Positions 35,666 through 46,066 of a DNA stretch of 64,000 bases are shown in pieces. The notes below the pieces were generated by a model. The model saw only the letters and a list, made by a program, of their open reading frames with translations, made no database searches and was not told where the DNA came from. The stretch is taken from contig JAQFVV010006474.1 of assembly GCA_028023455.1 (NCBI GenBank), positions 452,501 through 516,500 of the forward strand, written 5' to 3'. Each line of letters starts with the position of its first letter. The stretch's first letter is position 1. The DNA comes from Epiperipatus broadwayi (Eukaryota > Onychophora > Udeonychophora > Euonychophora > Peripatidae). Position numbers and translations under genes: made by a program.

Positions 35666-36580
35666 TTAATTAGCATATGACTTTTTAATAAGCTTGTATC
35701 ATCTTTCATGTCCTAATTCACGCTATGTTTTATATAGTGGAAATAAGTAACAGCTAGAGTGATCGGTTTATTGGTAACTGATAGAGATTATATTATTAAT
35801 ACTAAGTTTAAAATCATATTATTATTATTAAGTTTAAAATTATATCATAAAGACATTTGCGTGATATAGATAATTGTTATATAGATAAACGCATTAACTC
35901 AGATTCTGAATCGGATCAAAGCCGAAGTTACTTTCTAGGGAAGCTGAACTAAAATGTGGCAGTTGAACATCAGATTCTAGTGCGTTAGAAACTATAGTAT
36001 CAGATAAATGTACCTCGAATGCATTCTTAATTGAGGATTATTACCTAGTAAACAGTTCCCTAACCGATCTGCTTGCTATAATGGAAGAGGCCTTTTTATT
36101 AAAGTGAATAGAAGAGTGGCTTACGAGCCCTATGGAAATGCTTTGGTTCCATTAAATACGAATAACTCACCTTTGCCTAAACTTTCGAGGCATGACTTGA
36201 TGTGGAAACGATACTGAGGTAGGCCATTATAGACATAGTAGGGAGATATGCATATTTATGCTAATTAGCAATACATTCGCAATGCTAAATTAATATTTTA
36301 TAAATTAATTACACCAAGACTTAGCTTTTTCAGTGCTACTACCACCAGTCAGTTCATAAAGGTGATTATTAAGTTACATGATAAAGGCAATAATAAGAAA
36401 CTGATATAAGGGTTTTCTGCATAGCTTCTTATTCTCTAATTAAACGAAGTTATAGCAAAACGTAAGATTTATTAGAACTGGGAACATTAATTATATGTAG
36501 TATAACCTACATCTAATATCAAATGGATTTTTAGATAATCTAAATTATGGATTATAAAATAGCTCATGCAATATATTGAT
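35666..36580. other. no gene recognised
   Basis: Somewhat less AT-rich than average (for example 35880-36240) but without an open frame or motif that I can name. Confidence 0.4.
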
Positions 36581-36582
36581 TT

Positions 36583-36852
36583 TAAATAAATTACTCATCT
36601 TAAATAACTCATCAAAATAGACCTTACTAATAATGCAAAATGTGTTTTAAATAACGTACGCAAACCTACATTTTAAATAGCTTGCGTAAAATATACTTTT
36701 TAAATAAATAAGCAAAATACATATTTTAAACCACTTACGCAAATATAATTCTTAAATAACCTGGGCAAAATCTGCGTTTTAAATAATATACGCAAAATAT
36801 ACATTTTAAATAACTTTAGCAAAAGATTTTCATTTTAAATAACTTGTTAAGG
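36583..36852 (+). repeat. minisatellite, about 27-bp unit
   Basis: Eight or more diverged tandem copies of ttttaaataacntacgcaaa plus about seven variable bases. Units are clearest from 36645 to 36850. Confidence 0.82.
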
Positions 36853-38900
36853 CATTATAAATACTGATTCACTTTAGCGTAAATAATAGTTTTGTTTCAG
36901 AAGGGAGTTTTGACTATATTCTTTATATCGCAATAATCTGATATAATAATAAGTGATTACTCGCCCCACCTTTTACCGATAATTTATTAAAAACACAAAA
37001 CTCCGTTCAGATCAACACAGCATAAATTAATAAACATGAACTTAAAACTAAAGATGGATGGCATAAGAATAAATGGCATAAAATGAACAATAAATTTATA
37101 ATTTAGAAATGAAACTTTGTTTGAATGTTTTTATAGAACCTAATTATTTGTGCTTACTTAAAATATTAATAATCATTTAAACAATTTATGATCAAGCAAG
37201 AATTTTGAGAGTGCTCTAAGCTTTAAATAAATTTAATATAAAAGGTTTAGTGTAACATTTAAATGATAATATTAATTACAAGATTTATTGGTTAGGCTAG
37301 CTTTTCATTTAGAATAATTTAGTTATGAAATTAAACAGTCCGCAGAATGATTTACCGGTAAAGTCTTTTAGGCATTCTTTAATGTGCTTCTCTCTATCAA
37401 ATCAGGCTGGGCTTCTCTGGGTTTTAGTCTGGATGTGGCTTTATCAATTTACTTCTGTGGCAGCTTTCTCCATCACCTTGGTCAAGAACTCTAGGGCATT
37501 TCAGGTGTGCTTCTTTTCTCCATCATGGGCTGGGCATGGTTGAGGTGGATGTCTTCTCTCATCGGTAGCCACTCATGAAAGAGCAAACAGCTGTTGGTGG
37601 TTTTCTAGCCCACGGTCATGATTGGAACTGCTTAAATACTGGCTTTCTAGAATTTAGCTTGCTAAATATGGCAGGAACAATTTTTTTATTTAACTTTCAG
37701 CTCAGCAACTTTTTAACAGCAACAATAGAAGGATGGATCTAGATGGATGAATTTAGATGGCTACTACAGCTCTTTTTATATTATATTTTTGACAGCAGTT
37801 CCCTCCTCCTTTTTCTCATGCCACATCACCTGATGACTGGTTCAAACTAGCCTTTAACTAAACATTCCTTAGTAAATTATTTAGTATAGCTAAATCTGGA
37901 TTTAGAAAGGCTCTATTATTTTAATTGACATCATAGCCAAAAGATATTTCCCAAGAGAGTGGCCACAGCACTTTGTATAGATTTATGCCTGACTGAATAT
38001 TATAATTGGTCTTAGTTATAATTTTAAATAGGTCAAATTATAGCCAAAGAGTTATTTTTAGAAATGCTAAAACTGATAAACAACTTTCTGCTTGTGTAAT
38101 TTTAAACAAACAAAAGAACTGAAAATTATTTGACTTGAAAATTATCTAAAATGAATACTGACTTAAATAAATAATTATTTAGAATGAATATTGAAAACTA
38201 AGTAATATTGTAAATTTAAACTTATTATGCTGCTATATAGATAAATTTTAATTACACAGTTATGTTTATTTCAGTTTTAACAAGCGTAAATGAATATGCG
38301 CGTATATATATTGAAGACTGTATTTTTATATTATAATTAACAAGGACGATTATATATACGCACACCTTCGGCAATCTTATAAGCACACTCAAAGTTTTAA
38401 ATTAAAGAAACACACGCCATCTGAGTGCAACGAAATATACTATTATCGAAGATAATAGGTGAAACAGATGTAACTGTTTCAATGTGAGTTCTGTAGCAGA
38501 TCAGAAGATAACCAAAAACATATATTATTTGAGTGTAGTAGCAACGATACACTCGATCTTATATTACAAATATTTATGAGAAAAATAATGCCACTATAAG
38601 TTCAATTATAAAGTTTTTCCAAATGCCTTCTGCACAGAAATAAAAAGTACATTTATATTATATGCTCTTATCTTTACAATAGTAATGCAAAAAAAATTAA
38701 TTTTTTTAAAAGCAAATTAGAGTCAATAATTCACTGAATGCTACTCAAAATACTCATTATAGGATTCTTTGATTAGTTTTGTATATATTTTTTTTCTTTT
38801 TGAACTGAAATATCTGTGTGTATATGTATATTCTTTAAAGTGGAATATCTGTAGTTATATTTCCTTGAATAAAATTCCTTCTAAAACTAAAAGTTAGATT
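36853..38900. other. no gene recognised
   Basis: Mostly AT-rich. A GC-richer patch at 37325-37543 contains an open frame and an internal near-duplication (ggctgggcttctctgg / catcatgggctgggcatgg) but no known domain. Confidence 0.4.
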
Positions 38901-38905
38901 TTTTA

Positions 38906-38922
38906 TATAAAAAATTGTTATA
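38906..38922. repeat. 17-bp TSD, left copy
   Basis: TATAAAAAATTGTTATA, identical to 39642-39658. It brackets the palindromic family G insertion. Confidence 0.85.
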
Positions 38923-39018
38923 GACAGGGTATGAGCACAGACTTTCACATGACCCACCACTCTCCACACCATCTCATAACACTGATACACTTGAACACAC
39001 ATATGTTGAAAAGATAAA

Positions 39019-39075
39019 TAATCACCAATATACGTATTTCATGCTAAACCAGCAATCATCAGTTGGTCCAGATTA
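39019..39075 (-). ncRNA. hammerhead ribozyme, family G left arm
   Basis: Reverse-complement twin of the motif at 39443-39499 with the same sequence. Confidence 0.78.
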
Positions 39076-39442
39076 CCATCTCTACACATATATGCCACAA
39101 GTGCTCAGATATATATTAAGATAGCAAATCCTCCTACTTTAATGGACAGGCTTCAATCCATATTTCAGCTATTACATATTAGAGATGTCTGCCTATCCCT
39201 TGCATATGTATTTAATGGATTATGTCCTGTACATGTGGGGTCAGATTGACCTTAGGTCAACATAGGTGTGACAATAATCTCGGCCTCAGGGTGGCCTTTG
39301 AGCGTTCCATCATCAGATTTTCAATTGGATGGACGGTTGAAGAGTTGCAGTGTGGAGTGGATTGAAGCCTGTCCATTAAAGTAGGAGGATTTGCTATCTT
39401 AATATATATCTGAGCACTTGTGGCATATATGTGTAGAGATGG

Positions 39443-39499
39443 TAATCTGGACCAACTGATGATTGCTGGTTTAGCATGAAATACGTATATTGGTGATTA
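39443..39499 (+). ncRNA. hammerhead ribozyme, family G right arm
   Basis: Upper stem I TAATC/GATTA, lower stem I ACCAA/TTGGT, exact core CTGATGA, stem II TGCT/AGCA with loop GGTTT above a U-U pair, GAAA, stem III AT/AT around ACGT, and cleavage nucleotide A17. It differs from the copy at 17396 mainly in loops and the stem II base. Confidence 0.8.
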
Positions 39500-39641
39500 T
39501 TTATCTTTTCAACATATGTGTGTTCAAGTGTATCAGTGTTATGAGATGGTGTGGAGAGTGGTGGGTCATGTGAAAGTCTGTGCTCATACCCTGTCTATTA
39601 CATATATACACACAGGTATATATAAGCCTGTGTATTTCAGT

Positions 39642-39658
39642 TATAAAAAATTGTTATA
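39642..39658. repeat. 17-bp TSD, right copy
   Basis: Matches 38906-38922 exactly. The open frame starting at 39580 runs from the inserted palindrome through this site into PLE sequence and is therefore chimeric. Confidence 0.85.
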
Positions 39659-40116
39659 ACTTCGCCTTTCATCTAATATTGTGGTCAATTTATGATAAGA
39701 TCGCTGATTTTAGAATCAATCAAGAAAAACAATTTAAATGTCGAAGGCAAAAAAACATATTTAACAAATTGTTAAAAAAACACACAGGAAATGTTAACAT
39801 TGTCGTTGTCTGGAAAAATAAACATACACGTCAAAAATTTATCAAATCGGAAATTATTGGGCAGTGAACTGAAAGTTCTTAATTAAGGTTTTAATTTTGC
39901 TATTTCACCATCATTTGTAAAATAAAAAGTGCTTCATTAAAAATACCTTGCGTGAAGGCAAACATAAGAGAGAAAATGTTATGATATTCTAAAAACAAAA
40001 ACATCTAAAAAGTTATTTACCTGTTGACAATAGAAAAGCTTTGTTTACATTTAAAAAATAATAAATCGATTACTATCGTTCCAGCAGATAAAGGTAATAT
40101 TACAGTAATTTTGAAT
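39659..40116 (+). pseudogene. Penelope-like element 2, N-terminal part
   Basis: The frame to 39867 reads SIYDKIADFRINQEKQFKCRR, a PLE N-terminal pattern by context. Near 40060-40120 the DNA reads SITIVPADKGNITVILNTSDY, the conserved ADKG motif before the PLE RT. Stops and shifts lie between. The coding part resumes at 40431 after a family F insertion. Confidence 0.62.
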
Positions 40117-40130
40117 ACTAGTGATTATTA

Positions 40131-40416
40131 AACCAATAAACATCACATGACCGCCACCTCTTATGCTTGTTTATAACTGCTGTTAAATCAGGCAAAACTC
40201 ACTATACGTGTTGCCACACACAGCAAGCTAGAGTAATCAATGGATGCCAGAAGGCTTGTGCATAAAATCCCCATCTAGTGCCTACTCATCCAATATCCCC
40301 AGACTAGTTTCTGGCTTGTGGCCTTCGTCAGTGAGGAGCCTTGGATCTGAGAGCACTGCACCTAGATCTTAGCTTGCTGTGTGTGGCAATACGTATAGTG
40401 AGTTTTGCTTGTTTTA
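40131..40416 (-). mobile_element. hammerhead repeat family F, copy c, in PLE2
   Basis: 286-bp insertion flanked by the exact 14-bp TSD ACTAGTGATTATTA (40117-40130 and 40417-40430). The ends are inverted copies of each other (gcaaaactcactatacgt / acgtatagtgagttttgc), the left one longer. A minus-strand hammerhead lies at 40288-40346. It splits PLE2 just after the ADKG motif; removing it and one TSD rejoins the tract. Confidence 0.85.
40288..40346 (-). ncRNA. hammerhead ribozyme motif, family F copy c
   Basis: Upper stem I ATCCA-type/TGGAT, lower stem I TCCTCA/TGGGGA, exact core CTGACGA, stem II GGC/GCC with loop CACAA inside an A-A mismatch, GAAAC, stem III AC/GT with loop TA, and C17. All conserved nucleotides are present. 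Confidence 0.75.
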
Positions 40417-40430
40417 ACTAGTGATTATTA

Positions 40431-40658
40431 CAAAAAATATTCTATGACATATCTTGAAAAGAAAAGAAAAGTATTAATTTATTCTACTGATTTAGATTTC
40501 AAAACTAACATCTATCTTATACCTAGAGAAAATTATTTTATCTAAAGTTATATAGTTTACAATAAATCCACAACTCAAATATTCCATTGAGACCGATAGC
40601 AGACACTTGCTCGTTTTCTACCTTCTTTTCTATAACCAAATTTAACAGAAATAACATC
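40431..40658 (+). pseudogene. Penelope-like element 2, RT N-terminal part
   Basis: Reads YSMTYLEKKRK immediately after the TSD and SIETDSRHLL near 40590. This PLE segment is then cut by an LTR retrotransposon and continues at 44493. Confidence 0.6.
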
Positions 40659-40663
40659 TTATG
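40659..40663. repeat. 5-bp TSD TTATG, left
   Basis: Identical to 44488-44492; both flank the LTR element. Confidence 0.85.
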
Positions 40664-41263
40664 TGCTGTGACCTGTGAACAGCAAGTAAAAAATGAGATG
40701 GTAAGCTAATAGTTTAATTTAAATAACATATGAGAATATTTACAAATGTACATAGCCTATTTAAGGCACATTAAAATAATAAAAGGTCATAGTGACCTGC
40801 ACATAATAAACCCTAGTCCTGCTTTGGGACTTACAAGGATTCTCTGAATTACATTAATACCAGAACATATAGATCTTTTTCTGTGATTTATATATTCCTC
40901 AAGACTTCTAAAGTCTTTACAAACTTTAACAAATATGGCATTTTTTACATATTATATATGACGTTTTTTACATACACATGATATTTTTTTACACACGTCA
41001 CCATACAGGGCATTTTTTATTGTTCTCTGATCTTATAAGGCCAGCTATGCAACTCTACGACATAACAACATTGCTACACATTGTTCGTTACATTGCTACA
41101 CATTTATTGCTATAGTTATTTATATAATCATTATATATATAATTATTTCACACAATCATTATATATAATTATTATATAAAGTTATTGTCTTTATTTTACA
41201 CAATTATTATATATTTATTGTTGCACACACATATATATTCCTTATTTGACCTTGAATACTGCA
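40664..41263 (-). repeat. 3' LTR of Gypsy-type element
   Basis: Direct repeat of 43906-44487; shared blocks include aacatatgag, gtacatagcctatttaaggc and ataaggccagctatgcaact. The terminus reads TGCTGTG... to ...ACTGCA on the plus strand. Confidence 0.85.
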
Positions 41264-41777
41264 CTCCTTGCTAACTCCAGATGTATGGTTCTTCACCTAA
41301 CATAGTCTTTGAGATGAGCATAAATGTTTCTGATTCTTGCTGGATGCTAACGGTCTTTGCTGTGTCTCAATGGTGATTTCAATATAATTATTCCATTTTT
41401 GGAAGAGTCTCCAATTTAGCAACAATTCTTTTTCTTCAGGGTTGTAAATTTTTGAACTGGTTGATGCTATAGTTCCTGCTTCAAAGTTTTACTGGTTGCT
41501 ATTTCACTGCTTCCATTATTTATGGTAAACAGATATTGTCTTCTCAGCTGGCTTTTATGCTTCCGAAGTTTTATGCTCTCTTCAGTTTCAATTTTTACCA
41601 GTTAATTTACAATATTTCTTATGATGGTTGCTTTCCCCCCAAGTCTTTTTTAAATCTATTCTGTGATCAAACATTGTTATCTATTTCAATCTTCCTCCTA
41701 CCATTATTGTCTTATTAATTCTTTGTCGGGTAGATAACAAGATTGACAATTTATTCTTTTTTTTTAAAAACAAAACT

Positions 41778-42420
41778 TCAGCTGAGATTTTTTCCAATGA
41801 CACTAGATGGCATGCAGTGTTGATGAAACATTATTTCAAATAAGACTTCATTTATATTTTGTTTTTTAACTTTGCTTAAGCTTTTTTTCATGTTTTGGAT
41901 GGCCTTCTCAGCTATCCCATTTGATTCATGGTGATACATTGTGATTCTATGTTTACCCTCCCCCCCCATTCATTAATAAAATCTTCAAATTTTTTTGAGA
42001 ATAAAGCAGTACTATTATTTACATGAGTATCTCTGGTGTTCCGTGTGTAACAAACATCTCGTTAAGTTTCTTGATAGTTGCAGACAAACTAATATTTTTT
42101 ATAACTCAGTATCCAGTCCAAGGACTATATGAATCTAACAACTAATAAATAATTATGTCCTTTTCATGAACTGGCATGGTCAATGTTGATTCTTTCCTAA
42201 GATTTCATTGGAATAGGCCATGAAATACATTTTACTGTCAGTTAATCAGCTGTGATTCGATACTCTTTACACTTTTTAATATACAACTTGAGGTCTATTT
42301 ATTCTTGGCCACCATACATAGTTGTATGCCAAGATTTTAGCTCTAACTATTCCAGAATGACCTTGATGTAATAATCTAAGTACTCTTGTGAGATCATAGA
42401 TGGTACAAATACTTTATTGT
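41778..42420 (-). pseudogene. integrase remnant
   Basis: The open piece 41778-41969 reads MYHHESNGIAEKAIQNMKKSL, the retroviral-type integrase core pattern (YHP-ESNG-x-AE, ending in the catalytic Glu; P replaced by H). Upstream at about 42130-42200 is MPVHEKDIIIY and LLDSYSPWTGY, the position of the first catalytic Asp. Frameshifts break the frame. Confidence 0.72.
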
Positions 42421-42639
42421 CCATCAATATACAGCCTTTATTTATGGACAACCTCCTGCATACTTTCCACAATTCTTTATTTAATTAGGGAGGACATCTA
42501 GCAGGTCATTTGATTTCTATCTAATTTTAAGAATTCTTTAGCCAGAGTCTGCATTAGTCCATTCTCATATTGTTTGACTGTTGGTAGTTTTTGAAGCTAG
42601 CTGATCAATGTAACTTACATGGGTTTCTGTCTTAGGCAG

Positions 42640-42700
42640 TTAAGTTTTATCTGGACATCTAGATAATGCATCCACATGTGATATATTTTTACCTTAGGAT
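42640..42700 (-). pseudogene. RNase H end (HVDALSRCP)
   Basis: The minus strand reads SHVDALSRCPDKT, the hallmark ADALSR motif at the end of Gypsy RNase H. It lies only about 300 bp from the protease motif, showing that the RT and most of RNase H are deleted. Confidence 0.78.
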
Positions 42701-42919
42701 TCTATATTGACTTCCTTAATGATATGAATCCTTATGCCTAGGGGCACAAACCATTCTCAGCCTATGATTGGGTTTTTTTTGCTCACTAGGTATAGCGGTA
42801 GTATTTATTTAAACATCTTTGTTTCTACATTTACTTTTGTGACTTTTAATATTCTTACGGAATTTTTGTTAACATCCCAAGCCTTGAGATGAGTTTTCTC
42901 TACTTTTGAGGGAAATTTT

Positions 42920-43010
42920 TAAATTCTTAATTAGACTTTCCCAATCTCTGCTTTTCATCAGTGATACCCCTTCCCCACTATCAATTTCCATGATTTTTGA
43001 TTTGTTGATT
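42920..43010 (-). pseudogene. aspartic protease remnant
   Basis: The minus strand reads MEIDSGEGVSLMKSRDW, with the D-S/T-G catalytic motif of retrotransposon proteases. Confidence 0.65.
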
Positions 43011-43149
43011 ATTTTCACATTTAGTATAATTTGATCCAGTTCATCTATGGTAACATTTTTATGTAACTACTTTCCATCACACTGCAGGTAAATTTTCTGC
43101 TTGGCTTCATATGGTGGTGCCTTCTTTTGGGGTTATCAGTTATTTTCCT

Positions 43150-43260
43150 ACAACTTTCACGTTCTTGCTTGTTGCAATCATGGGCTTTGTAACTGATTTT
43201 TCCACATCAAACATTTAAGTCATTTTTCTGTTTAAGATTCAACTCTGTTGTTTTACAAAT
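43150..43260 (-). pseudogene. gag zinc knuckle remnant
   Basis: The minus strand reads CLMCGKISYKAHDCNK, a CCHC-type knuckle in which the usual His is Tyr. Gag sequence precedes it on the right up to about 43880 with many stops. Confidence 0.62.
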
Positions 43261-43884
43261 TGTAGTTGAAGTGGTTCTGGTCTTGTGAAACTTCTGAAAC
43301 TCTCTCACTTGGTCTATTAGTAGTTCATGAGCTATTCCATATCTGATTGCTTTCTCATATGTTAGATCTTTTACTGAAATAATATTTGCCTAAACTAATG
43401 ACCTATTAGCTCATATAATAATTGCTTGAGGAGATCTTCCTCTAAAATTTTGTCATAAGGACATGAGTTTGCCATTTCTCTTAGGTTAATATCATAATCT
43501 TTTATCTTTTCATTTTTCTTTTGGCTTATGCCTCTAAAATGTAATCAAGCAATAAACTCGTATGGCTGGGGATTGAAATAATCATTTAACTTTGTTACAA
43601 GCTCATTGTATTTCTGTGATTCTGGTTCATTTTCACAGTTTGTTAGCTATCTCAATTACCCTTTGGTCTGTGAAGTACAGTAAAGAGGCTACTTTTACAG
43701 CATTCTCAGTAATATTATTTACTGTAATGTTTTAGTCTCTAAACCTACAGTGTCCAGTCACTCAGATTATCCACATTAAACTCGCATATACTGACTTGTG
43801 ATATTCCCAACATTTTCCCTGTTAGTTCAAATCCAGTTACAACTGTCCCAGTTTGCTATTTAGGCAATTACTTATTATTCAACT

Positions 43885-43902
43885 TTTGTGATGACTGTGC
43901 CA
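43885..43902 (-). other. primer binding site candidate
   Basis: On the minus strand, TGGCACAGTCATCAC begins three bases after the 5' LTR end, as expected for a site pairing with a tRNA 3' end. I cannot say which tRNA. Confidence 0.5.
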
Positions 43903-43905
43903 ATT

Positions 43906-44487
43906 TGCTGTGTCCTGTGAGCAGCAGTAAACAACTGGCAAAGGCGGAATTGAAGTGATAAGCTAATAGTTTAATTTAAGTAACATATGAGCATATTTAA
44001 AAATGTACATAGCCTATTTAAGGCACATTAAAATAATAAAAGGTCATGGTAATTTGCACATAAGTCCTAGTCCTGCTTTTGGTCTTACAGAGGCAAGATT
44101 CTCTGAATTACATTAATATCAGAATGTATAAACCAGGTTCTGAGAGTTTATATACTCCTCAAGACTTCTGGAGTTTTTGCAAACTTTAACAAATATGGTA
44201 TTTTTGCAGACTTTAGCATATATGGCATTTTTATATACACATGGTATTTTTACATATCTCAGTATATATGGCATTTTTTATAGTTTTCTGTTCTTATAAG
44301 GCCAGCTATGCAACTCTATGATCTAAAAACATTGATACACATTTATTGCTACAGTTATTTATATAATCATTATACATATAATTATTTTACACAATCAATA
44401 TGTATAATTATTGTACAAAGGTATTATTTTTATTCTACACAATTATTATTTATTTATTGTTGCACATGCTTGATGTTGAACACTGCA
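43906..44487 (-). repeat. 5' LTR of Gypsy-type element
   Basis: Partner of 40664-41263. A short open frame at 44308-44496 is LTR sequence, not a gene. Confidence 0.85.
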
Positions 44488-44492
44488 TTATG
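44488..44492. repeat. 5-bp TSD TTATG, right
   Basis: Second copy of the duplicated target. Confidence 0.85.
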
Positions 44493-45740
44493 TTAAGCAT
44501 GCAAATCATTTTCTTGAGCTTGTCCAAGATATTAAATTAGCTAAAAATGATATTTTGGTAAGTTTTGATATTGTTTCACTTTTTACTAGTGGATCTGTAA
44601 AGGGAGCTGTTGAAGTTTTGACAACTATTCAATTGCCTATTTTTGTTGTGAGTTTGATGGAATCTGCTTATTAAATACATTTTTTTGTTTTTGATGGTCA
44701 GATATATAAATAAACATCAGGTTTAGCTATGGGTTCACCAATTTCTCCAGCAATGGCTTCTATTTTTATGGAGTACTTGGGAAACAAAAAATTGGTATCA
44801 GCAGTTAAAAACCCATTTGTAGGGCTGAGGTATGTTGGTAGTACCTTTACATTTGTTTTCATGGTAAGCATGCTCTTGATGAATTTTTAAATTTCTTAAA
44901 CTCTTTTTACAACAACATCAAATTTACTATTGAAGTAGAAAATAATAATCAATTTCCATTCTTACATGTTTTAATTAAAAGGAAGAGGGATGGTTCTTTA
45001 TCCCATGGTATACATAAGAAAGCAAACATATCTACATTTTTATTCTCCTCATCATCCAGCATAATTATTTTCAGTGGCAAAGGCATTGTTAGATAAAAGA
45101 CTTACAGGTGACAGTCATTTTTACCAAGACCTCTCTACTATTAAAACAATGCTTTTTCATAACGGTTTTGATTACATGATCATTAATAGGGCTTTTTCGT
45201 ATGATAAGGAAAAGATGTTGATACTTCAAAAATTAAGATTGTTGTGCCATATATAAAGGGAATAAATGATAAAATTGGTAATGTTTTAAAGAAAAATAAT
45301 ATCCAAACAATTTATACTTCATGTAAAAAAATTAATGAAGTACTTCCACACTCTAAAGAGAAAATTCCTTTGGTGTGTCATGGTATATATGAAATTCCAT
45401 GTGAAGTTTGTTTACATTCATACCTTGAACAGACCAATCGTAGAATAAATTTAAGAAAGAAAGAACACATTTTGATAGTTAGACAAAAATCTAGTTCATC
45501 AGTCATTTATTCACACATTAAATAAAATAAAATATATATTCTTCCATAAATTGAACAATATGACCAGAAACTGTTGAGGGAAGGTATAGAGATTATTAAA
45601 AGGCCTAAGAACATAAATGAAAAGTGTGAATTAAAAAACATTAATAATATTTGGAAAAAGCTATTCAAGGATAAAAAAAAATTTTTTAAATTTCTCAACC
45701 AATAGAATTTGAGCATGAGGAGAAAATAACAAAAAAAAAA
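44493..45740 (+). pseudogene. Penelope-like element 2, RT and GIY-YIG
   Basis: Continuation of the PLE after the LTR insertion. RT motifs in order: DILVSFDIVSLFTS (about 44548-44590), LAMGSPISPAMASIFMEYLG (about 44723-44785), RYVGSTFTFVF (about 44828), where the catalytic Asp pair of YVDD is Gly-Ser, and FLHVLIKRKRDGSL (about 44960). Then come thumb sequence (45074-45256), PYIKGINDKIGNVLKK, and a GIY-YIG domain (HGIYEIPCEVCLHSYLEQT, 45381-45440; YIG reads YLE). Open pieces 45074-45256 and 45244-45525 overlap in different frames. The C-terminal IWKKLF piece follows near 45650. Lost catalytic residues make it inactive. Confidence 0.82.
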
Positions 45741-45790
45741 TTACAATTTTAAATCTCACCACACACATTCTTATGATTTGAGAAAGAAAA

Positions 45791-45841
45791 TGCTCTGAGG
45801 AAAGTACTTGTTATTGTGCTGAAACATCAGCTGTTTAGCTG
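45791..45841 (+). ncRNA. hammerhead-like motif, PLE2 tail
   Basis: Exact core CTGAGGA, an extra A, stem II AGTAC/GTGCT with loop TTGTTATT, GAAA, stem III ACA/TGT with loop TCAGC, then TT and AGC, which pairs with GCT before the core. The extra U beside the cleavage site is non-canonical. Hammerheads in PLE terminal repeats are established; activity here is uncertain. Confidence 0.52.
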
Positions 45842-45957
45842 TTATTTTTTTATTACATGGAAGCTCCTGGAAATAATACTATAAATTCATTATTTTGATA
45901 AATGATGAAATTCACAATTTTATTTCCAGGACATTTCTTGTAATAAAAATATAATAT

Positions 45958-46006
45958 CTAAATAGCTGATCTTTCAGTATAGTAACAAGTACTTTCCTCA
46001 GAGCAT
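45958..46006 (-). ncRNA. hammerhead-like motif, inverted PLE2 tail
   Basis: Minus-strand counterpart with exact CTGAGGA, stem II AGTA/TACT and GAAA. Stem III is mispaired. Confidence 0.45.
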
Positions 46007-46023
46007 TTTTTTTTAAATCATAA

Positions 46024-46025
<2 letters not shown>

Positions 46026-46063
<38 letters not shown>
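46026..46063. repeat. (TA)n microsatellite
   Basis: TA tract separating the PLE2 tail from the next PLE. Confidence 0.95.

Positions 46064-46066
<3 letters not shown>

Larger units (their letters stand above)
38923..39641 (+). mobile_element. hammerhead repeat family G, perfect palindrome
   Basis: Insertion of 719 bp flanked by a 17-bp TSD. The arms 38921-39160 and 39358-39597 are 240 bp each and, by my reading, identical in reverse complement. The loop is 197 bp. The right half plus loop is collinear with the element at 17283-17995; the left arm is an added inverted copy of its first 240 bp. Each arm carries a hammerhead, so one lies on each strand. The duplicated target lies in a PLE copy. 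No coding potential. Confidence 0.85.
40664..44487 (-). mobile_element. Gypsy-type LTR retrotransposon, internally deleted
   Basis: Two LTRs of about 600 and 582 bp (40664-41263 and 43906-44487), TG/CA ends, and TSD TTATG. The interior is only 2.6 kb and is read on the minus strand: primer site, gag zinc knuckle, protease, RNase H end, integrase. Most of the reverse transcriptase is missing. The order protease-RT-RNase H-integrase marks the Gypsy superfamily. It is inserted in PLE2, so it is younger than that PLE. The LTRs have diverged moderately, including indels. Confidence 0.85.
45741..46026. repeat. PLE2 3' tail palindrome
   Basis: The tail (45765-45885) is followed by its imperfect inverted copy (45905-46025) around a centre near 45895. 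CCTGGAAATAA and TTATTTCCAGG flank the centre, and each arm holds a hammerhead-like segment. Inverted terminal copies are a known feature of Penelope-like elements. The right arm ends at a TA tract. Confidence 0.7.

Noticed and set aside
35415-36852. CRISPR-like array of spaced repeats
   Set aside because: Units are diverged throughout with no constant repeat and unique spacer pattern; these are eukaryotic minisatellites.
37325-37543. 72-codon frame in a GC-richer patch
   Set aside because: No recognisable domain, no conserved pattern visible, and an internal near-duplication suggests repeat DNA.
38918-39600. 3-bp TTA target duplication for the palindrome, suggesting a Harbinger-type MITE
   Set aside because: A 17-bp exact duplication further out (38906-38922 and 39642-39658) explains the ends better and fits target-primed insertion.
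39580-39867. 95-codon open frame as a gene
   Set aside because: Its first part is the end of the inserted family G repeat and its second part is PLE sequence; it is a chance fusion.
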